Below the pieces are notes generated by a model. It was not told the DNA's origin, did no database searches, and saw nothing but the letters and a program-made list of their open reading frames with translations. DNA of 64,000 nucleotides from NCBI RefSeq assembly GCF_030867095.1, contig NC_081831.1, positions 68,772,716 to 68,836,715 on the forward strand, in the 5' to 3' direction. The position numbers and the translations under genes are program-made. The stretch is from Alligator mississippiensis (lineage: Eukaryota > Chordata > Crocodylia > Alligatoridae). Each line of letters begins with the position of its first letter. Position 1 is the first letter of the stretch. This document shows positions 25,401 through 38,439 of the stretch, piece by piece.

Positions 25401-28400
25401 AAGTAAGCAGCACATCAGGAAGTGGTCAGACTATTATTTTACAATCAGGTTGCTAAACACATAACTAGAACTGAACTTCACTAAACATGTCAACTCAACA
25501 GCCGAGCTGGCTCCAAATCTGCAATATTGTTTACTCCATCTAGAAAATCTTGGTGACTTTTTTTTTTCAAGCAAAGCATTTGACCTAGTTGAGTTACAAA
25601 CACCGTTGGAAGCAGGGAGCTCTGTCTTTGAAGTTTTTAATATCACTGATTTTAATTGCTTAGAATTTCAGAGAAAAAAAATCCTCAACCTATGCTGAAG
25701 CCAGAGGTTACAAATTTAAGCTTCCAGATGGGTATATTTTTGCCGCCTCTTTGTTAAGTCTGCCATATTGAAAGAACTGTAGCAGGATCTTAGATAGGAA
25801 GCAGGATATTTTAGGGAGAAATCAAGTGAGAAGTTGTGGAGCTGGTGTGCATAGTTAGATGACCAGTAACAATATGGAGTAACTCTGTTGAAGTCACTAG
25901 CATTTCTGCAGATTTACACTGCTGTACAAGATCAGGCTCTGGCGTATAGATTCTGGGTGGACTTGTATTCTGTTTTGTGTATCTCACCTTTGGGAGATCC
26001 ACACTCATTACCAACTTACCTCATCTCCTTGCCTGCTGACACTGAGAAGACTCCTTTCCCATTTTCCTCAGATACTGCAAGTTGCTTGTGCTGACCCTGC
26101 AGTATGGGAAGGGTTTCCTGAGATAGTGTTTCCTGATGACTTCTGTCTAACTGCAGAGGAAGCAAGAGTGGAAAGCACGATGCTGAATCTTTTAGAATAT
26201 TCTGTCCTTCAACTATTTTTGAACTACAAAATTTGAGGAAGATGCAAATGCATTTTCCATTAAAGTGTGCTTTTCTGGGTATACATTTGGGCTCTCTGGA
26301 TTTTTTCAGAGAGAGAAATATGTATCAAAAATCCAAATCTGTTTTTGACTGAGTTGTAATTAGCCTTTTTCAAAAGTTTTATGTGCCAGCCCTTAGTATC
26401 TCGGAGCTTAACATTTTTTTATTAAACCAGGGCTTTTTAATATAAAAGAATGTCACCTAAGAGGCCAGTGTTTCTTTTATTCAGCAGAGCAGGATGCTTG
26501 GTTTAGAGTATTTTTTAATATTTAGATTATTGGTTGCAATCTTTATCACATTGGTTGTGGCCAAGGTAATTACTTGACTCTGAAATTTAATGAAGGGATG
26601 GCTTTTAATTGGATTAATGAGAACAAAAATTATCTGAGTTGGGTTGATGTTTACAAGCTGCTTCCAGCCATAGTTCCCTTATTGGGTTAATGGTCTAATG
26701 CTTTTTGCAATTTCTGCCAAGTTACAAGTCTTTAAAATTCTGCCACATGGGATTTTCCGGACCTCAAAGGGACAGTGACCCTTGGGGCAGATGCAGTGCA
26801 ATAGCTTACAATTACTGTCCAGATTCTGATGGGTGGCCTGCATGAAATGCGGCGTCTCTGCAGCTCCCAGCGGATGAGTATTTATGTAATAAAAAACCCC
26901 ACCCCAACCACAAATGACCCCTTCATTGGACATCTTGGAGGAGAGATCAAATGAAAACCACCAAACCACCCACTTCTGAGATTTGGTCTCACCACATCAA
27001 AGAACATTGTTGGGCACCCTCCACCCCCTCCTTGATCTGCTCTGCAGACAAAACACAAAACTCAGCTGGAAGACTCCAAAGTACCTTGTGATTTAGGAGT
27101 TCAGGGCTCAACCCGAGGCATCTAAAACCAGTTCAGATTTCAGGGGAGGCTGCAAAACAGTTCTAAAAAAACCCCAAACAACAGGTCATTTGGAAGTGTT
27201 TCAATTTGTTAGGACAGACAGAGAGCCAAATCTGTCCCTAGGAATGGCTAGTTCAGGCCTTCTCCAAACTCCATTTGATTTGAACACTGAAAACATGCTC
27301 CAATGAGTTGCAGAGGCCCTAAAAATGTGATGAATCTCTGTCACTCGGTTTTCCAGCTCCGTGGAGAACCAGCCTACCGCCGCTTGTACAAAAGGTCATG
27401 CTGGAAGTCAACCCTGAACTTTAGCCTGACAACCTGATGTTGCAAGCTGTGTTTGCCTTCTGGCATCTCCTCCAGCACTGGCAGGCAGCCTGAAGTGCTG
27501 CCTTGATTTGATGCTTTGCCATTTCCATGGCTTTCTAATTTTGCAGAAATGTCCCAGCTTTCCATGAGATAGGAGCACAATTCTGCAGAAAGCCTCTTTT
27601 CATGCAGGCTGTGGAGCCAACTGGGATAGCAGGTTTCCTGTTTGGTCACTGGTCTTTTTTGCTGCGGGAAAGGAAAGCTGAAGCTGTGTAGACTGGTTCC
27701 TCTCCATCACTACCTGTTGTTTGCTCAGGGAAGGAGGTTGTAACAACAACCTGCTGTAACTTGTGTGTGGGGTGAGCAAATGCTCCCAGGAGCTTAGCTC
27801 TGCTTTGTTCAAGCTGGAAACAGCATATGCTTGAGTATTTCAAAACCAAACCAAGCCCAACAGCCCATATTTCATTTGTGCACTGAAAATGTGCCAAAGG
27901 CTACAGCAGCTACAGGGCAACTTCTTCACAGCCACCAACAGGACGAGTAGTTTTCAGGCTGTTCTGCAGTACAATTAATTGGCTGGTGCTCCTCTAAGCA
28001 CTGAGATCTCATTAGCTCTCAGGATAGGTGGCTTGTCAGCATTTTCTGAATATTACCCAAGTTTTCCTTGCTGTCAAATGCCAAAGGAAGCCACATTTAA
28101 TGTAAAAAAACATGATGAGTCCGAGGTTTGTCTGTGTGATATGCAGGGATCCTGGTTTTCTCTGTTTAAAAACTGCAAATTCTCTGGTAAAAAATAATGA
28201 ATTCTTGGATTTAAAACCCCCAAATCCACATTTTCCCATGATTAAAATGAAACACCACAATATACAGGTATCCGTTGAACACGATGTTCTATTGATATTT
28301 ACAATTTTAAAGCAATTTGGAAGCTGACCAGCGCCTCAATCATTATAATAAAATGAATTCTAAATTCTTACAAATTTGTGTGTTTGATTTTGTTGTATCA

Positions 28401-28537
28401 TGGAAAATAAGCGCTCCATCTACCCACTTTGTTCACCAGGACATGGGTCCAGCTGTGGCTGATTCTCTCCCTCCTTCCCCCATGCTGCTTTGTGGTACTG
28501 AGCAGCCCTGATATGCTGGTGCCCTGCCCCTACCCAT
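22426..28537. other. Intergenic stretch without recognised genes
   Basis: About 6 kb with no recognisable exon, RNA gene or repeat. Open frames do not exceed about 100 codons and carry no known motif. Confidence 0.5.
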
Positions 28538-28775
28538 GCTGTTGCCCCTCACTCCCAACCCACAACCCCTGCCAGTGCCCCTCACCCTTGACCCCCACCC
28601 CCACAGCCTTACCAGTGCCCCTCATTCCTGACCCACTGCCCCCCTAGCCCTGCCGGTGCCCCTCACTCCTGACCCACTGCTCCTCCATCTACCAGTGCCC
28701 CTCGCTCTCCACCCACAGCCCTCACAGCCCTACTGGTGACCCTCACTCCTGACCCAGAGCCCCTCACCCCCAGCT
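28538..28775. repeat. Minisatellite, about 40-base unit, about six copies
   Basis: C-rich tandem repeat with units starting CCAGTGCCCCTCAC and containing CTGACCCACTGCCCC. Six variable copies of 34-41 bases can be laid out. It abuts the large foldback beginning at 28821, so it may be part of the same element. Its open frames (proline/serine-rich) are compositional. Confidence 0.75.
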
Positions 28776-28820
28776 CCCCCGTGTGTGGGGTGGGTGTGTG
28801 GGCACAGGTGATGTGTAGGG

Positions 28821-29191
28821 GGCAGGGGGAGGCACATGCCCTGCCAAGATTTCTGTGCCCATAGTGGGACATGGGGCTGCAGCTGGGCCAGAACAACTCT
28901 GGGCAGGAGCTGACTCCGTGGCCCAACCAGTGGGACCTGGAGCAGAAGGGAGCACTGCACCACTATGGCTGCCAAGGTGAGGTGTGGTGGCGACTGGGGC
29001 ATGGAGTTGTGCCCCAGCTGCTGCCAGGCAGGCAAGGGGCACCTTACCTTGGTGCAGTGCTCCCTCCCCTGCTGGGTCCCATCTGCTGGGCCACAGAGGT
29101 GGCTCCTGCCTGGAGCTGGTCTGGCCCCGCTGCAGCCCCATGCCCCCATGTGGGTGCAGAAATCTGAGGGGACATGTGCCTCCCCCCTGCC
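28821..29191. mobile_element. Large GC-rich foldback (inverted-repeat) element
   Basis: Left arm (from GGCAGGGGGAGGCACATG) and right arm (ending in CATGTGCCTCCCCCCTGCC) are imperfect complements over about 150-180 bases each, meeting near 29006. Shared blocks include AGATTTCTG, TGGGGCTGCAGC, GGGCCAGA, GCAGGAGC, GTGGCCCA and GGGAGCACTGCACCA. The element explains the overlapping long open frames on both strands in this interval. Probably a non-autonomous DNA transposon. Confidence 0.8.
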
Positions 29192-30247
29192 CCACAATGT
29201 GTTGTTTGTGTTCCCCCCCACCATGGACTTACCTGGAGGGAGCTGCAGGAGCTGCTCTCTACCATGCTGCCTGCCTGCTATGTGCATGTGTGTGCGTGCA
29301 CATGCATGACACCCCCTGTGTCTAGCTCCCCCAGCCCCAAACAGCTCCTTGCAGGCTGAGAATCTGATGGGGAAACCTGTTTCCCATTTTTTTTTCTCCT
29401 TTAAAGGGGAAAATCTGTGATTTCCTCCCTTAAATGAGAAAATCTGCGTTTTTCCACAGCAAATGGAAAACCCAGATCTCTGGTGATATGTACTTTTGCT
29501 CTGCAACATACTCCTGTAACTTGCTCCCTCTACTGATACCTGTGCTGCAGCATTACAGTGCTTCTTCTTCCCTTACGTGTGTGCACTAGTGTGGATTCTT
29601 CTCAACCAAGTAGCTGAGCAACAGCGGCTGTCTGCCTGTGATGGCTATTTTGAATGACCAACGGGGCTGCTCTGAACTCCATTTGATAAAGAAACCTTAT
29701 CTCAGGGCTTTTCAGCACAGCTTGTGCCTTGCAAACACTAGTTAATGGAGTGCCGGGCCGTGACTCAGGAGACTAGAAATTTCTCATTCTGCTCCTGGCC
29801 TTGTTGGAGGATCTTAGGCAAATAACATTCCCATGGAGCACCTCTGTTTTCCCATTGGTAAAATGGGAACTGACCTCCTTTGTAAGGTGACCATAGATCT
29901 CCAGATGGTCCAGAAGTGCTAGGTAAGAGCCAACTGCTATTATATTGGTTTGAAACTGGTATAATTATATTGTTACCACTCTTAATGTCAACACAATTAT
30001 CTGGGAAGAAACTTTGCTAGCATTAGGGACCTTTATACCAGTATAACTGGATGCAATACACAGGGATGCATCCATGTAACTGCCCACAGCAGAATCCTCA
30101 GGCCCCTTAACATGTGTTTTAAATTAGTACAAAAACTGGTGCACGTGCACGTAGCCAGGCCTTGCGGTTCAGCTCTTCAAATAAAGAGGCCCCAGTGTGC
30201 TAAATCAATATGTGGTGGGACGTGTTGGGACCTTGAATATGGCAACT

Positions 30248-30429
30248 TAGGGTGACCATATGTCTGCCAACCTTGCTCCTGCACAGTGGCAGTGGTGCCT
30301 GCCCGCCTGGTGCACCATGCCACTCCACTTCCCCACCAGACTCCAGTCTGGGACTTTTGACCAACTGGCCAGGACTGGTTTATGGAATTAGAGAGTGTCC
30401 CGGACAAACCAGGATGTATAGTCACCCTA
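30248..30429. mobile_element. Short MITE with TAGGGTGAC terminal repeats
   Basis: Starts TAGGGTGACCATATGTC and ends with the complement of TAGGGTGACTATACATC, 13 of 17 terminal bases matching. Total length 182 bases, no coding capacity. The right part contains GTCCCGGACAAACCAGGA, a motif also common in such elements. A clear target duplication was not seen. Confidence 0.7.
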
Positions 30430-31332
30430 CTGAAAGGGCTTCTTGAGTTTGGGAATCTGTCCAGCAACACCTTTCTCCAATAGCTTATTGGCAGATTCTA
30501 TGAATTGATTTCAAGGGACCATTAGATGATCTAGTCTGAGAACTCAGCATAATGTAAGCCGAAGATTTCATCCAGTTACCCCTGTACTGAGCCCAGCAAA
30601 CTTCTGTTTGACAATTGTTTCTATGGCTTCTTGGCTTGTACAGTGAAGTTTTCATCAGCATCACACTCAGCTCTGCTATGCCCTTTATCAACAGCACAGT
30701 GGATATCTAACAGGGGTGAAAAGATAGATCATTCTGAAAATAACAGTTACAGTAGCTAGTAAAATATTTTCCAAACCATCTCACTTGTGAATAGCTAAAA
30801 GGGCATTAAAGTTGGGTCATTTGGATCGTCTCTTACTTTAACCTTAGCATCTGGGGAGCTGTATATTGCAATGATCTCACTGTGCCAGCACTCTGAATGT
30901 GGAAATTGTGGTCAGGAATTCTGACCATGGAATGACTATAGGCTCAGGCCAAATAACAGCAGTGCTTTGTAGCTAGGCCCCAATCCAGGTAAAGATCCGC
31001 TTAACTTTCACTTCAAGGCATTTATAAACATTAACACATTTATGAGGAAGCCCACATCTTTGTTTGGTGACTATTACTGCCCTAATATTTAGAAAGGGAA
31101 CAAACACTGAAAGGCTATGCAGCATGCCAGAATTATAGAGAAAAGTGCTGGTCTGGGAGTCCAGTCCCTAATAGCCCCATCTCTCTCTGATGCCCAATAC
31201 ATCCCAACACACCAACATCTGATACTTTAGACATTATGGTACCCATAATCAGTTTGCCAATCCGGCATAAATAAATGACATTTGCATGAGCCTTTTACAC
31301 TGTAATAGAAAGAGAAACGATTTAAGAGACAA

Positions 31333-31565
31333 TGGCCACGTCTACATGAGACGCTGACTGCACAGTCATTTAGTACTTGTACAAACAAGTACTAAATGAC
31401 TGTGAAGGAACCAAAATTACTGTGCAGTAGTTTCATCAAATGGCTTTTTCACGATGTTGACTGTGCAGTAGCTTGTTACTATCGTGCAGTATCATTGCGT
31501 CACGCTTCCTCTCATGCAATGCTACTGCACAGTAGTAATGAGCTACTGCACAGTCAGCGTAGCCA
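31333..31565. mobile_element. MITE with central TTTAGTACTT hairpin, copy 1
   Basis: Starts TGGCCACGTCTACATGAGAC and ends with AGCTACTGCACAGTCAGCGT then AGCCA. It contains a near-perfect hairpin at 31367-31400 (TCATTTAGTACTTG and its complement) and repeated CTACTGCACAGT words in both orientations. Same family as 48471-48738, in opposite orientation. Non-coding. Confidence 0.75.
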
Positions 31566-33242
31566 AGGACTAGAAAAAATACAGAAGGAAAATGTTCCTA
31601 GGAGAAACCCAGATCATCAACATCAGTAAAGAGCAAGACTAAATTTTATATTAATTTATTTTTTTTTTAAAAAAAGGAACAGGGTTTAATGTGCAAATAT
31701 ATACAACAAACATCACAATGAAACAGCAGGAAGAGAGACTCACTCCTCTCTAATGTTATTCCTTCAGAATAGAGATGATTATTTTAATGCTCTCTCTCAT
31801 ATTTACAAATACAAAAAAGTGTAATGCTTCATTCTGCACAAGAAACAGGTTTTGTTCCATTAGAACAAAAAATATTCTGGCTTTTAAATTGCAAAAGTCT
31901 CTTATTTTGGTGGCTTATTTTTTTATTTAACAAACCTGAGCAACTCTGCAGAACAAGGGAACAAAGAAAAAAGGCATTGCCCTGTGCCTCATTCTGATCA
32001 CAGCATCTGATGGTCTTGTAATTACCCAATGAATTATTGAAAAGGAATGCAATTCCAAAATTGACATCTATTAAAGCGTTATCGGCAGAGACGAGGGGCC
32101 ACAAGACTCTTCTCAGAAGTGAGTTGATTGAAAACATCAGTCTTGAGTTAGATGCATATTGAGATTTCTCAGTTAAAATACTTGTTTCTCTCTTAGGTTT
32201 TTAATGCTATTGTTGATGATCACAATGGGTTCAGAAATAAATTAAAAGGATATTCCATCTTGATGAGGTAAAGAGACTTGCTCCCTGCAGCTCTTTGCCC
32301 AAATGGGTAATAGCATGAAGACTATGTAGCATAGAGCCAAAAACATCATGTTGGTTTAAGCTCCAATTCACTAAGGGACTTAAGGTTTGCTGAAATGTAA
32401 GCCTGTGCTTACATTTTTTCTTGTTCAGTGAAAAAGGTAACTAACTTCAAGCAGATGTTTGAGCCTTTGAAAGAAGAGTTGTCTTGCTTTGTTTGGCTAT
32501 AGAGATTTAACAAACAATGGTCTAAATCTGCTGTCTTTACGCAGGTTAATGGGAATTTTAATTAAGTAAAAACAGCAGGATTTGGCCCAAATGTTCTCAT
32601 TGAAGAATTAGAAATGTTATGGTCAATCCTGTTTCAATGTTGCTGGTTCTCAAACGCATATCAATTCATACGAGCAAAGATGTACAAATAGCAGCTTCAG
32701 GGCCACACGGGGCTGGCTGGCTGGAACCACAGCACTCAGGCCAAAAGGAAGAAGACACAGGGGAAAAACAGCCTTCCTTGTCCCCATGGCTTGGGCTCAC
32801 TGCAGCCTGCTGTACCAGATAGCTCCGAAAAATCCAATGGATTGACTCAACTTTCCCAACATGTGGACCTCTCTTCTCGGGATAACCACACGGCCTGAAA
32901 CCACTTCGCTTGTTTACTTTCCACATCATCGTTCTGCCAAACTTCGTCCAAAGGCTTTACCAGGCTACATTTTTAATTAAACAGCAACAACGACAAAAAT
33001 ATTAGGGCTGTCTAATGCTTCCCTCATCTTTACGTAAGGAAATGAGAGTTGCTGGGTAAGGCACTACAGAAAGTCACGGGCAGGAAACACCTGAAGTAGA
33101 TTCCCATATTAGAAGACAACAGCTATAAAAGAAACTGCATCCCCACTCAATGCCCACAAGGTTGCTTCATATGGAGCTGCACCTTGCTCTTTAGCGGCAG
33201 TCTTGATCATTTTAAATAAATAAATAAAAATACCTAATGACT

Positions 33243-33480
33243 AAAGTGGGGCTGTTCAGCTGGGGGCCCCCGGGCCATATGCAGCCTACAAGAGGTCACT
33301 GTATGGCTCCTGGGATCCTACCTGGTCTCCACTGCCCCTATTGCTCCAGCTGCTGCTGCAGCTGGGGTCTCCAGGCTCCCCCTCCCTCCCTCGGCTTTTG
33401 ATTCCCACTCCTGCCCAGGGGCCAGGACAGTGCAACCCACCATGATGGGGGAGACCGTGGTGCTGTGCACTGATGGAGCG
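33243..33480. mobile_element. Possible hAT-type repeat fragment
   Basis: Opens with GGGGCTGTTCAGCTGGGGGC and CCCGGGCCATATGCAGCC, the style of hAT MITE ends seen widely in reptiles (…GGCCCGCGGGCC…CGGCCC). The body is GC-rich. Boundaries uncertain. Confidence 0.4.
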
Positions 33481-36332
33481 GAGGTGGGGACAGCTCTGGA
33501 CTAAAGAATTCGTTCTCAGTGAAGACAGCTCCAAGGAGCCTTGGCTGGGCTCTCTCCATAGCCAGCAACTTCTCAGTCTAGATAGGTTTTCAGAGGGGTC
33601 ACTGTTGAAAGCTAAATCCATTTCCGGGTGCTTGTCACAGTTTCCCCTTCCTCACTGGCTGAGGAAAATAGTAATAAAATAAAGGCTCCCTTCCTTTCTG
33701 TACCATCTTCTTTCTCACTATTGGATCATAACACTTCAGAGCGTTTTTTTGACACTGTAGCACCACATTACAATGCTATAGTCACTGCAACTAATAGAAT
33801 AGCTGGATTGCCCAGAATAGAAGGGGCAACTGTATTTGGACTGAAATTTTTAACAATAATAGGTTAATACAGAAAGTTACTGTGAAAAAAACAACCCTTT
33901 TTGTCACACTGTTGAATTCTCTATTCGAATAAAAAGGAAAAACCCAGTTGCTTACAAAGGCACATGTTTCACTGTGATCTGAGAGTGGTCAGCAGTGCTG
34001 TTAACATTCACTGAAAAAAACCTACTTGTATTACATTTAATGCAGTTAATGCTAGTGAGATACTGGATGAATTGAAGAAAAGGTTCCTTACACTTCAGTT
34101 TTTGGATAAAAACTGAAGGTTAAAAGCAGCATGGCTGCTGATCGGTGACATGAGGGATGCTAGGATGCCAATGCTACAAGGAGATACAATTAAATTACTG
34201 AGGGACTCATTTGCGGGCCTCGGATAACTAGATCTAGCATTTCAGGTTCACATCCATTTAAAGAAAATAAAAGCTCTTTAGACACTAAGCTCTTGAACAG
34301 TCCTTCAGTGCATCTGTCTGTGTTTAAAGATTTCAAAAAATAAATAATAAAAGCCAGGGCAAGAAAACTGTTCCTTCTTTTTCTTTAAAAAAATTCTCAT
34401 TTTCTGCACTAGAGGACTTCTCACACCAGAGAACATATTCCAATACAACACAAAGTGGTTTATATTTAAATTTAACTTTAAAATTAATGAGAAGTTATGC
34501 CATCACCAGAGATTTGGGGACGGGAGTAGTGCTGCCTTGTGGGATTGCACTTTCTTTGACTTGTCCTTTCCACTGTTCTTTACCATAATGGCCTTTCAAC
34601 ACTCACCAGGTCATTCTTGTGCTGGCTACACTCTGTGTGCTGAAGTACACACAGAGCAAGTCCAGTGACTGATCATTTACACAGGCTGGCAACTTGACCA
34701 CCTCTTCAAATTGAAGGGAATAATTTGGGGCCCAAAGGCAAAACTCTCAATCCATCCCCGTCCCTGCAGAAATGTGCTCCCTATAAGTGGGTGGCTGCAG
34801 ACCTGCTATGTGAGCTTCTCCTGCCTCTCATGCAGCAGAACAGTAAGGCAGGTCAAAGATTTCCCATTTTCTAAGCTGTTTTTCAAAGGTAAACAGGGTT
34901 TGCAGTGAACTAGAATATTCAGATAAAGTATCTGGCCACAAACTTTCAGTTTTCAATTTTTTTTTGGCAAAAACCACATTTTCTTCAGCAACCACCCCTT
35001 TCCGTGTTGCTAATCAACTCTTACCCAAGCCATTTGTGCTGGTAGATTTGAGTGCATGATTTGCCCCAAAGCCAATAAATGCACAGGCAACTCTCTTACA
35101 GTCATTCTTGCTGCAGGTCCATTCATCACTCAATCTCAAATGTGTTTTTGCTTTAGAGATGCAGCAAGGGCTGCAAATGCTCCAGCTACCTTGAGGTAGG
35201 AGACAAGGGCATTCCTGTTAGCTAAGCTGCTCTCAGAGTGAGGACAAGGAAGCCATAGCTCTATGCTTTTCTGTGGACCCAAATGTTTGGTAAAATGCAA
35301 AAATCAGGGTTGCATAAAATATATAAAGAAACCAAAAATAATGTAAGAGTAATTTGTCTGAGGCCATTTTCTGTTGCCTCAGTTTAGTAATTCAGCATTT
35401 TTGGATGTCAATTTGCAGTACTGTAGTGTGACAGTAGCAGGTCTGAGAGGGACGAAGTGAATCTGGAACCAATCTGAAGAAGATCCTTCAGAAAAATCTG
35501 CTTCTGTAGTCCCTGCTTATCCAAGTAGGCCCATTAGAGCAACTGGAATTGTTTGCATAAGGAAATATTGCATGTGGAAAGCCACATCTAGAGCTGGGTG
35601 ATGAATGGGGACTGTATTTATTGTATCTGAACTGCCTGTGGGCATCTGAAAGTAAGGATTGTAAGCAAACTTATAAAACTGAACACATTATAAATGTACA
35701 CTGATTTGATCCTGAGATAGTGCCCATTGCAAATGCCAAAGCTGATAAGCTTCCTGAAAACAGGTGTTTCACACTGCGTACGTGTATTAGGTTTCTGTCT
35801 TATACAAGCAGAGCTGCAAGCCAAACAATGCACCCTCCCTCATTATTACCTGATAACCTGACTCACATTGCACTTCCTGTCTCATTCAATAGTTATCATT
35901 GGCCTGATGGCTGTTACCAGGAATTCCAATTGCATTTCTTCTTTTGCAGTTCAGGCAAAAACATTCTTAGTATTTTGCCAACCCTTCCAAAACTTGTAGA
36001 AACAGGCTCACCGCTTCCCTTTTATTTTTTTGGCCAGCCAAGAATCACGTGTCTGCAACTTCCTGCCAGAGGAGCCACTGCACTGTGCTGAAGAAACTCC
36101 TTGAACTAGGAAGAAACTGTCACCAGTTACTGGATGGGGAGGTGAACCACAACAGACAGAAAAAATCCAACATGATGAACATCAGTCTGGAGTTTCGGAA
36201 ACCATGCATTCCAGTTCCATTGGTGCAAAGACCTATTTATAGTCACTCGGAGTCAAACATTTTGTGCCGGGATGGGCAGGAGAGAAATATGTTCCAAAAA
36301 TTGCTTAAACATTGCATAAAAAAGTTCTGCTT

Positions 36333-36338
36333 TTTATT
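36333..36338 (-). terminator. Candidate poly(A) signal of GAB3 (AATAAA)
   Basis: First AATAAA on the minus strand downstream of the GAB3 stop, about 460 bases away. A 3' UTR ending here is plausible but not proven; other TTTATT words lie further left. Confidence 0.35.
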
Positions 36339-36799
36339 GTTTCGGTTTTTTAGCCCTTAGTTGAGTAGTCACCAAACCCTGTCAGATGCCAGATGCTATA
36401 AGCAGCCTTAGCACCTGCAGAATTTGTAAGGATATCAAAAAATAGCAACAAGGAGTTACACAACACAGGGAGAAGGAGGCGCTAGCTAGATTAATGCAAC
36501 ATGTAGTGGCATTTTTTAACATCAAGAGGGTGTCTTGTCTGAGGGTCATGCCATTAAACTGTACCATGTAATTTACTGGCAAAGGGCAGTGAAAAAAAGT
36601 AATGTGGTACTTTAATAATCTCTGAACCACTCAGTCATCATACTACGTCCAGCTAAATTCAAAGCTTTTCCCTTAAAAATGCTGCTCCTGCAAAGATGGC
36701 TGAAATCTTGCACTCCATTTGTCTCTGAACGTTGCTGTTGTAGCTCCTTCGTTTGCAACGTGATTCCAATTCAAGTAAAGTGTAAGCCCCAAGCTTCTT

Positions 36800-36916
36800 T
36801 CACACTTTAGATTGCCTCTCGTCTGTCCATTCCTGCTTAGTGTTCTGTAGCGCTTGAGTCTTCTGTTCATCCACTTGGACATAGTCTACTCGCTGCTCCT
36901 CAGAGAGAAAAGGTTT
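36800..36916 (-). CDS. GAB3: GAB3 exon 10 (last coding exon, stop TGA)
   Basis: 117 bases including the stop; acceptor CTCTCCCACAG. Encodes KPFLSEEQRVDYVQVDEQKT then QALQNTKQEWTDERQSKV and TGA. VDYVQVDEQKTQAL is the second SHP2-binding tyrosine block conserved in all GAB proteins, and TDERQSKV is the GAB3-type end. The other-frame reading at 36673-36882 is a shadow. Confidence 0.95.
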   Translation of the reverse strand, partial: KPFLSEEQRVDYVQVDEQKTQALQNTKQEWTDERQSKV

Positions 36917-37439
36917 CTGTGGGAGAGGAAGAACACAGTTTTATAATGGAGAACTGGCATTTTTCTGCCCCTCTTTTCCATTCTTCCTTGGTTGCTTTGC
37001 TTGACATGGATGAATACAGTGAGATCAGCATTGCTTTACAGCCTGTTTTAGATCGAATTATCCCTCTGCCACCCTGTCATCCAACCCAGCCTAGAGAGAG
37101 ATGGAAACATGTTCTACCAACTCCACCCAGAGCTGGGCTAATTGTGCTCTTGTTTTTTATAGGATCCTGCTAAGGTGATGATCAGATGAATAAATGTGAC
37201 CCCTATGAGAGTTTAAGCTGAAAAGGGCTTAGAATCCTGAGATCTATTGTCCCCAAGAAGCATTAACAAGATGGGTGATGGAAATGATATGGAGGAAACA
37301 AAATGGGCAAGACAGGCTGTGTACTTCATAGTCAGTTTATCTGTGCTGCATCTCTTTTGCTGTCTTGAGCCTTGCTCTGCAGAGCAGGCATCTTATCTTT
37401 AGTGTCTCTGAGGAACATGGCAGGTCCAATCTGAATCAT

Positions 37440-37458
37440 AATATATATATATATATTT
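37440..37458. repeat. Short (AT)n microsatellite in GAB3 intron 9
   Basis: About nine AT units, uninterrupted. Confidence 0.7.
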
Positions 37459-37929
37459 TTGCCGTTTGACAAGATATTGTATAATTTTCTTCTGTGACTC
37501 TGCTGTGGGTCAGAGTCACATTGCAGAATCACTGCAGGTGGAATCTGTGAGAAAACTGGCAGAGGCTTTGCGGGGATGGATGTATCAGCTGGGAATGAAA
37601 GAAGAGCTTGGAGAGTTCAGACAAGCACTGACAAGCTTACCCACACGCTCTTACTACCGTGCTTTCTAGTGGCGGTCATACACCCACTGGTGAACTCATG
37701 TTAATGGCATCCCAGCAAATCATGACAATGATACCACTGTCATAATTTCAGCTTTGGTTTTATTGTGTTACCAGTTTGGTAGTATTGAGACTATAATGAA
37801 TGCAATCAACTGGAAAAACTTGGCTGAGCTCATTGTATGCAGGGTAACCAGAAGTGAGAACCTGTCTTGCCTTCCCTCCTTAGATCAACAGACCACAATG
37901 ACATGGGTGCTTCCCAAGATGATTCATAC

Positions 37930-38046
37930 CTTCTGTACAGGGGATGGGGAAGCAGAATTAAAATCCAGTGCTAAATAATCAAGGTTGGACTTCCTTGTCC
38001 ATGGAAAAGCACCGCTGCATGGAGAGGTTGCCTGTCTGTGCTCCTG
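37930..38046 (-). CDS. GAB3: GAB3 exon 9
   Basis: 117 bases, phase 0 at both ends; acceptor ATTCCACAG, donor AAG|GTATGA. Encodes QEHRQATSPCSGAFPWTRKS then NLDYLALDFNSASPSPVQK. DYLALDF is the first of the two SHP2-type tyrosine motifs in the GAB C-terminus. The acceptor is a NAGNAG (CACAGCAG): the second AG would skip the first Gln. Confidence 0.93.
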
Positions 38047-38381
38047 CTGTGGAATGAGAGAAACTGTTAATGAGTAACCTAAAAGTCTTCAGACATCACC
38101 TTCAAAGGGAAAGGGCTGGACTGTGAAGTAACATTCCTAATCCAGCCATGTGCAAAGCAGGGGAGCCATGGTCCAAAGGTACTCATCAACTAACTGCAGA
38201 GTCTAAGCAATGGCTAAATACGTGATTGTAAAAAGAAAGCAGAATTTAAGGAGAAGAGAAAAAACAGAATAAAAAAGACAAGGGGGAGAGAGAAAAATTT
38301 AAGTACCCTCATTTTGGACAATTCTGGTAATATAACAAAACCAGGCATGATTTTCATTCCGATTTAGCCATGTTTAAACAT

Positions 38382-38409
38382 TGTGTGTGTGTGTGTGTGT
38401 GTGTGTGTG
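38382..38409. repeat. (TG)14 microsatellite in GAB3 intron 8
   Basis: About 14 uninterrupted TG units between exons 9 and 8, likely length-polymorphic. Confidence 0.85.
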
Positions 38410-38439
38410 AGAAACCAAAGCCAGACCTAAATGCAATTT

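Larger units (their letters stand above)
29192..36332. other. Intergenic stretch upstream of GAB3 3' end side, with MITEs
   Basis: DNA between the foldback and the GAB3 3' UTR. It contains a MITE at 30248-30429, a MITE at 31333-31565 and a possible hAT fragment at 33243-33480. No protein-coding exon was recognised. Confidence 0.5.

Noticed and set aside
28730..29509. 259-codon minus-strand open frame and several overlapping ones
   Set aside because: They lie in a GC-rich inverted-repeat element and minisatellite; open frames occur on both strands symmetrically, as expected from the foldback.
34630..34656. CTCTGTGTG...CACACAGAG short palindrome as an operator-like site
   Set aside because: Nine-base arms in simple GT/CA-like sequence; expected by chance.
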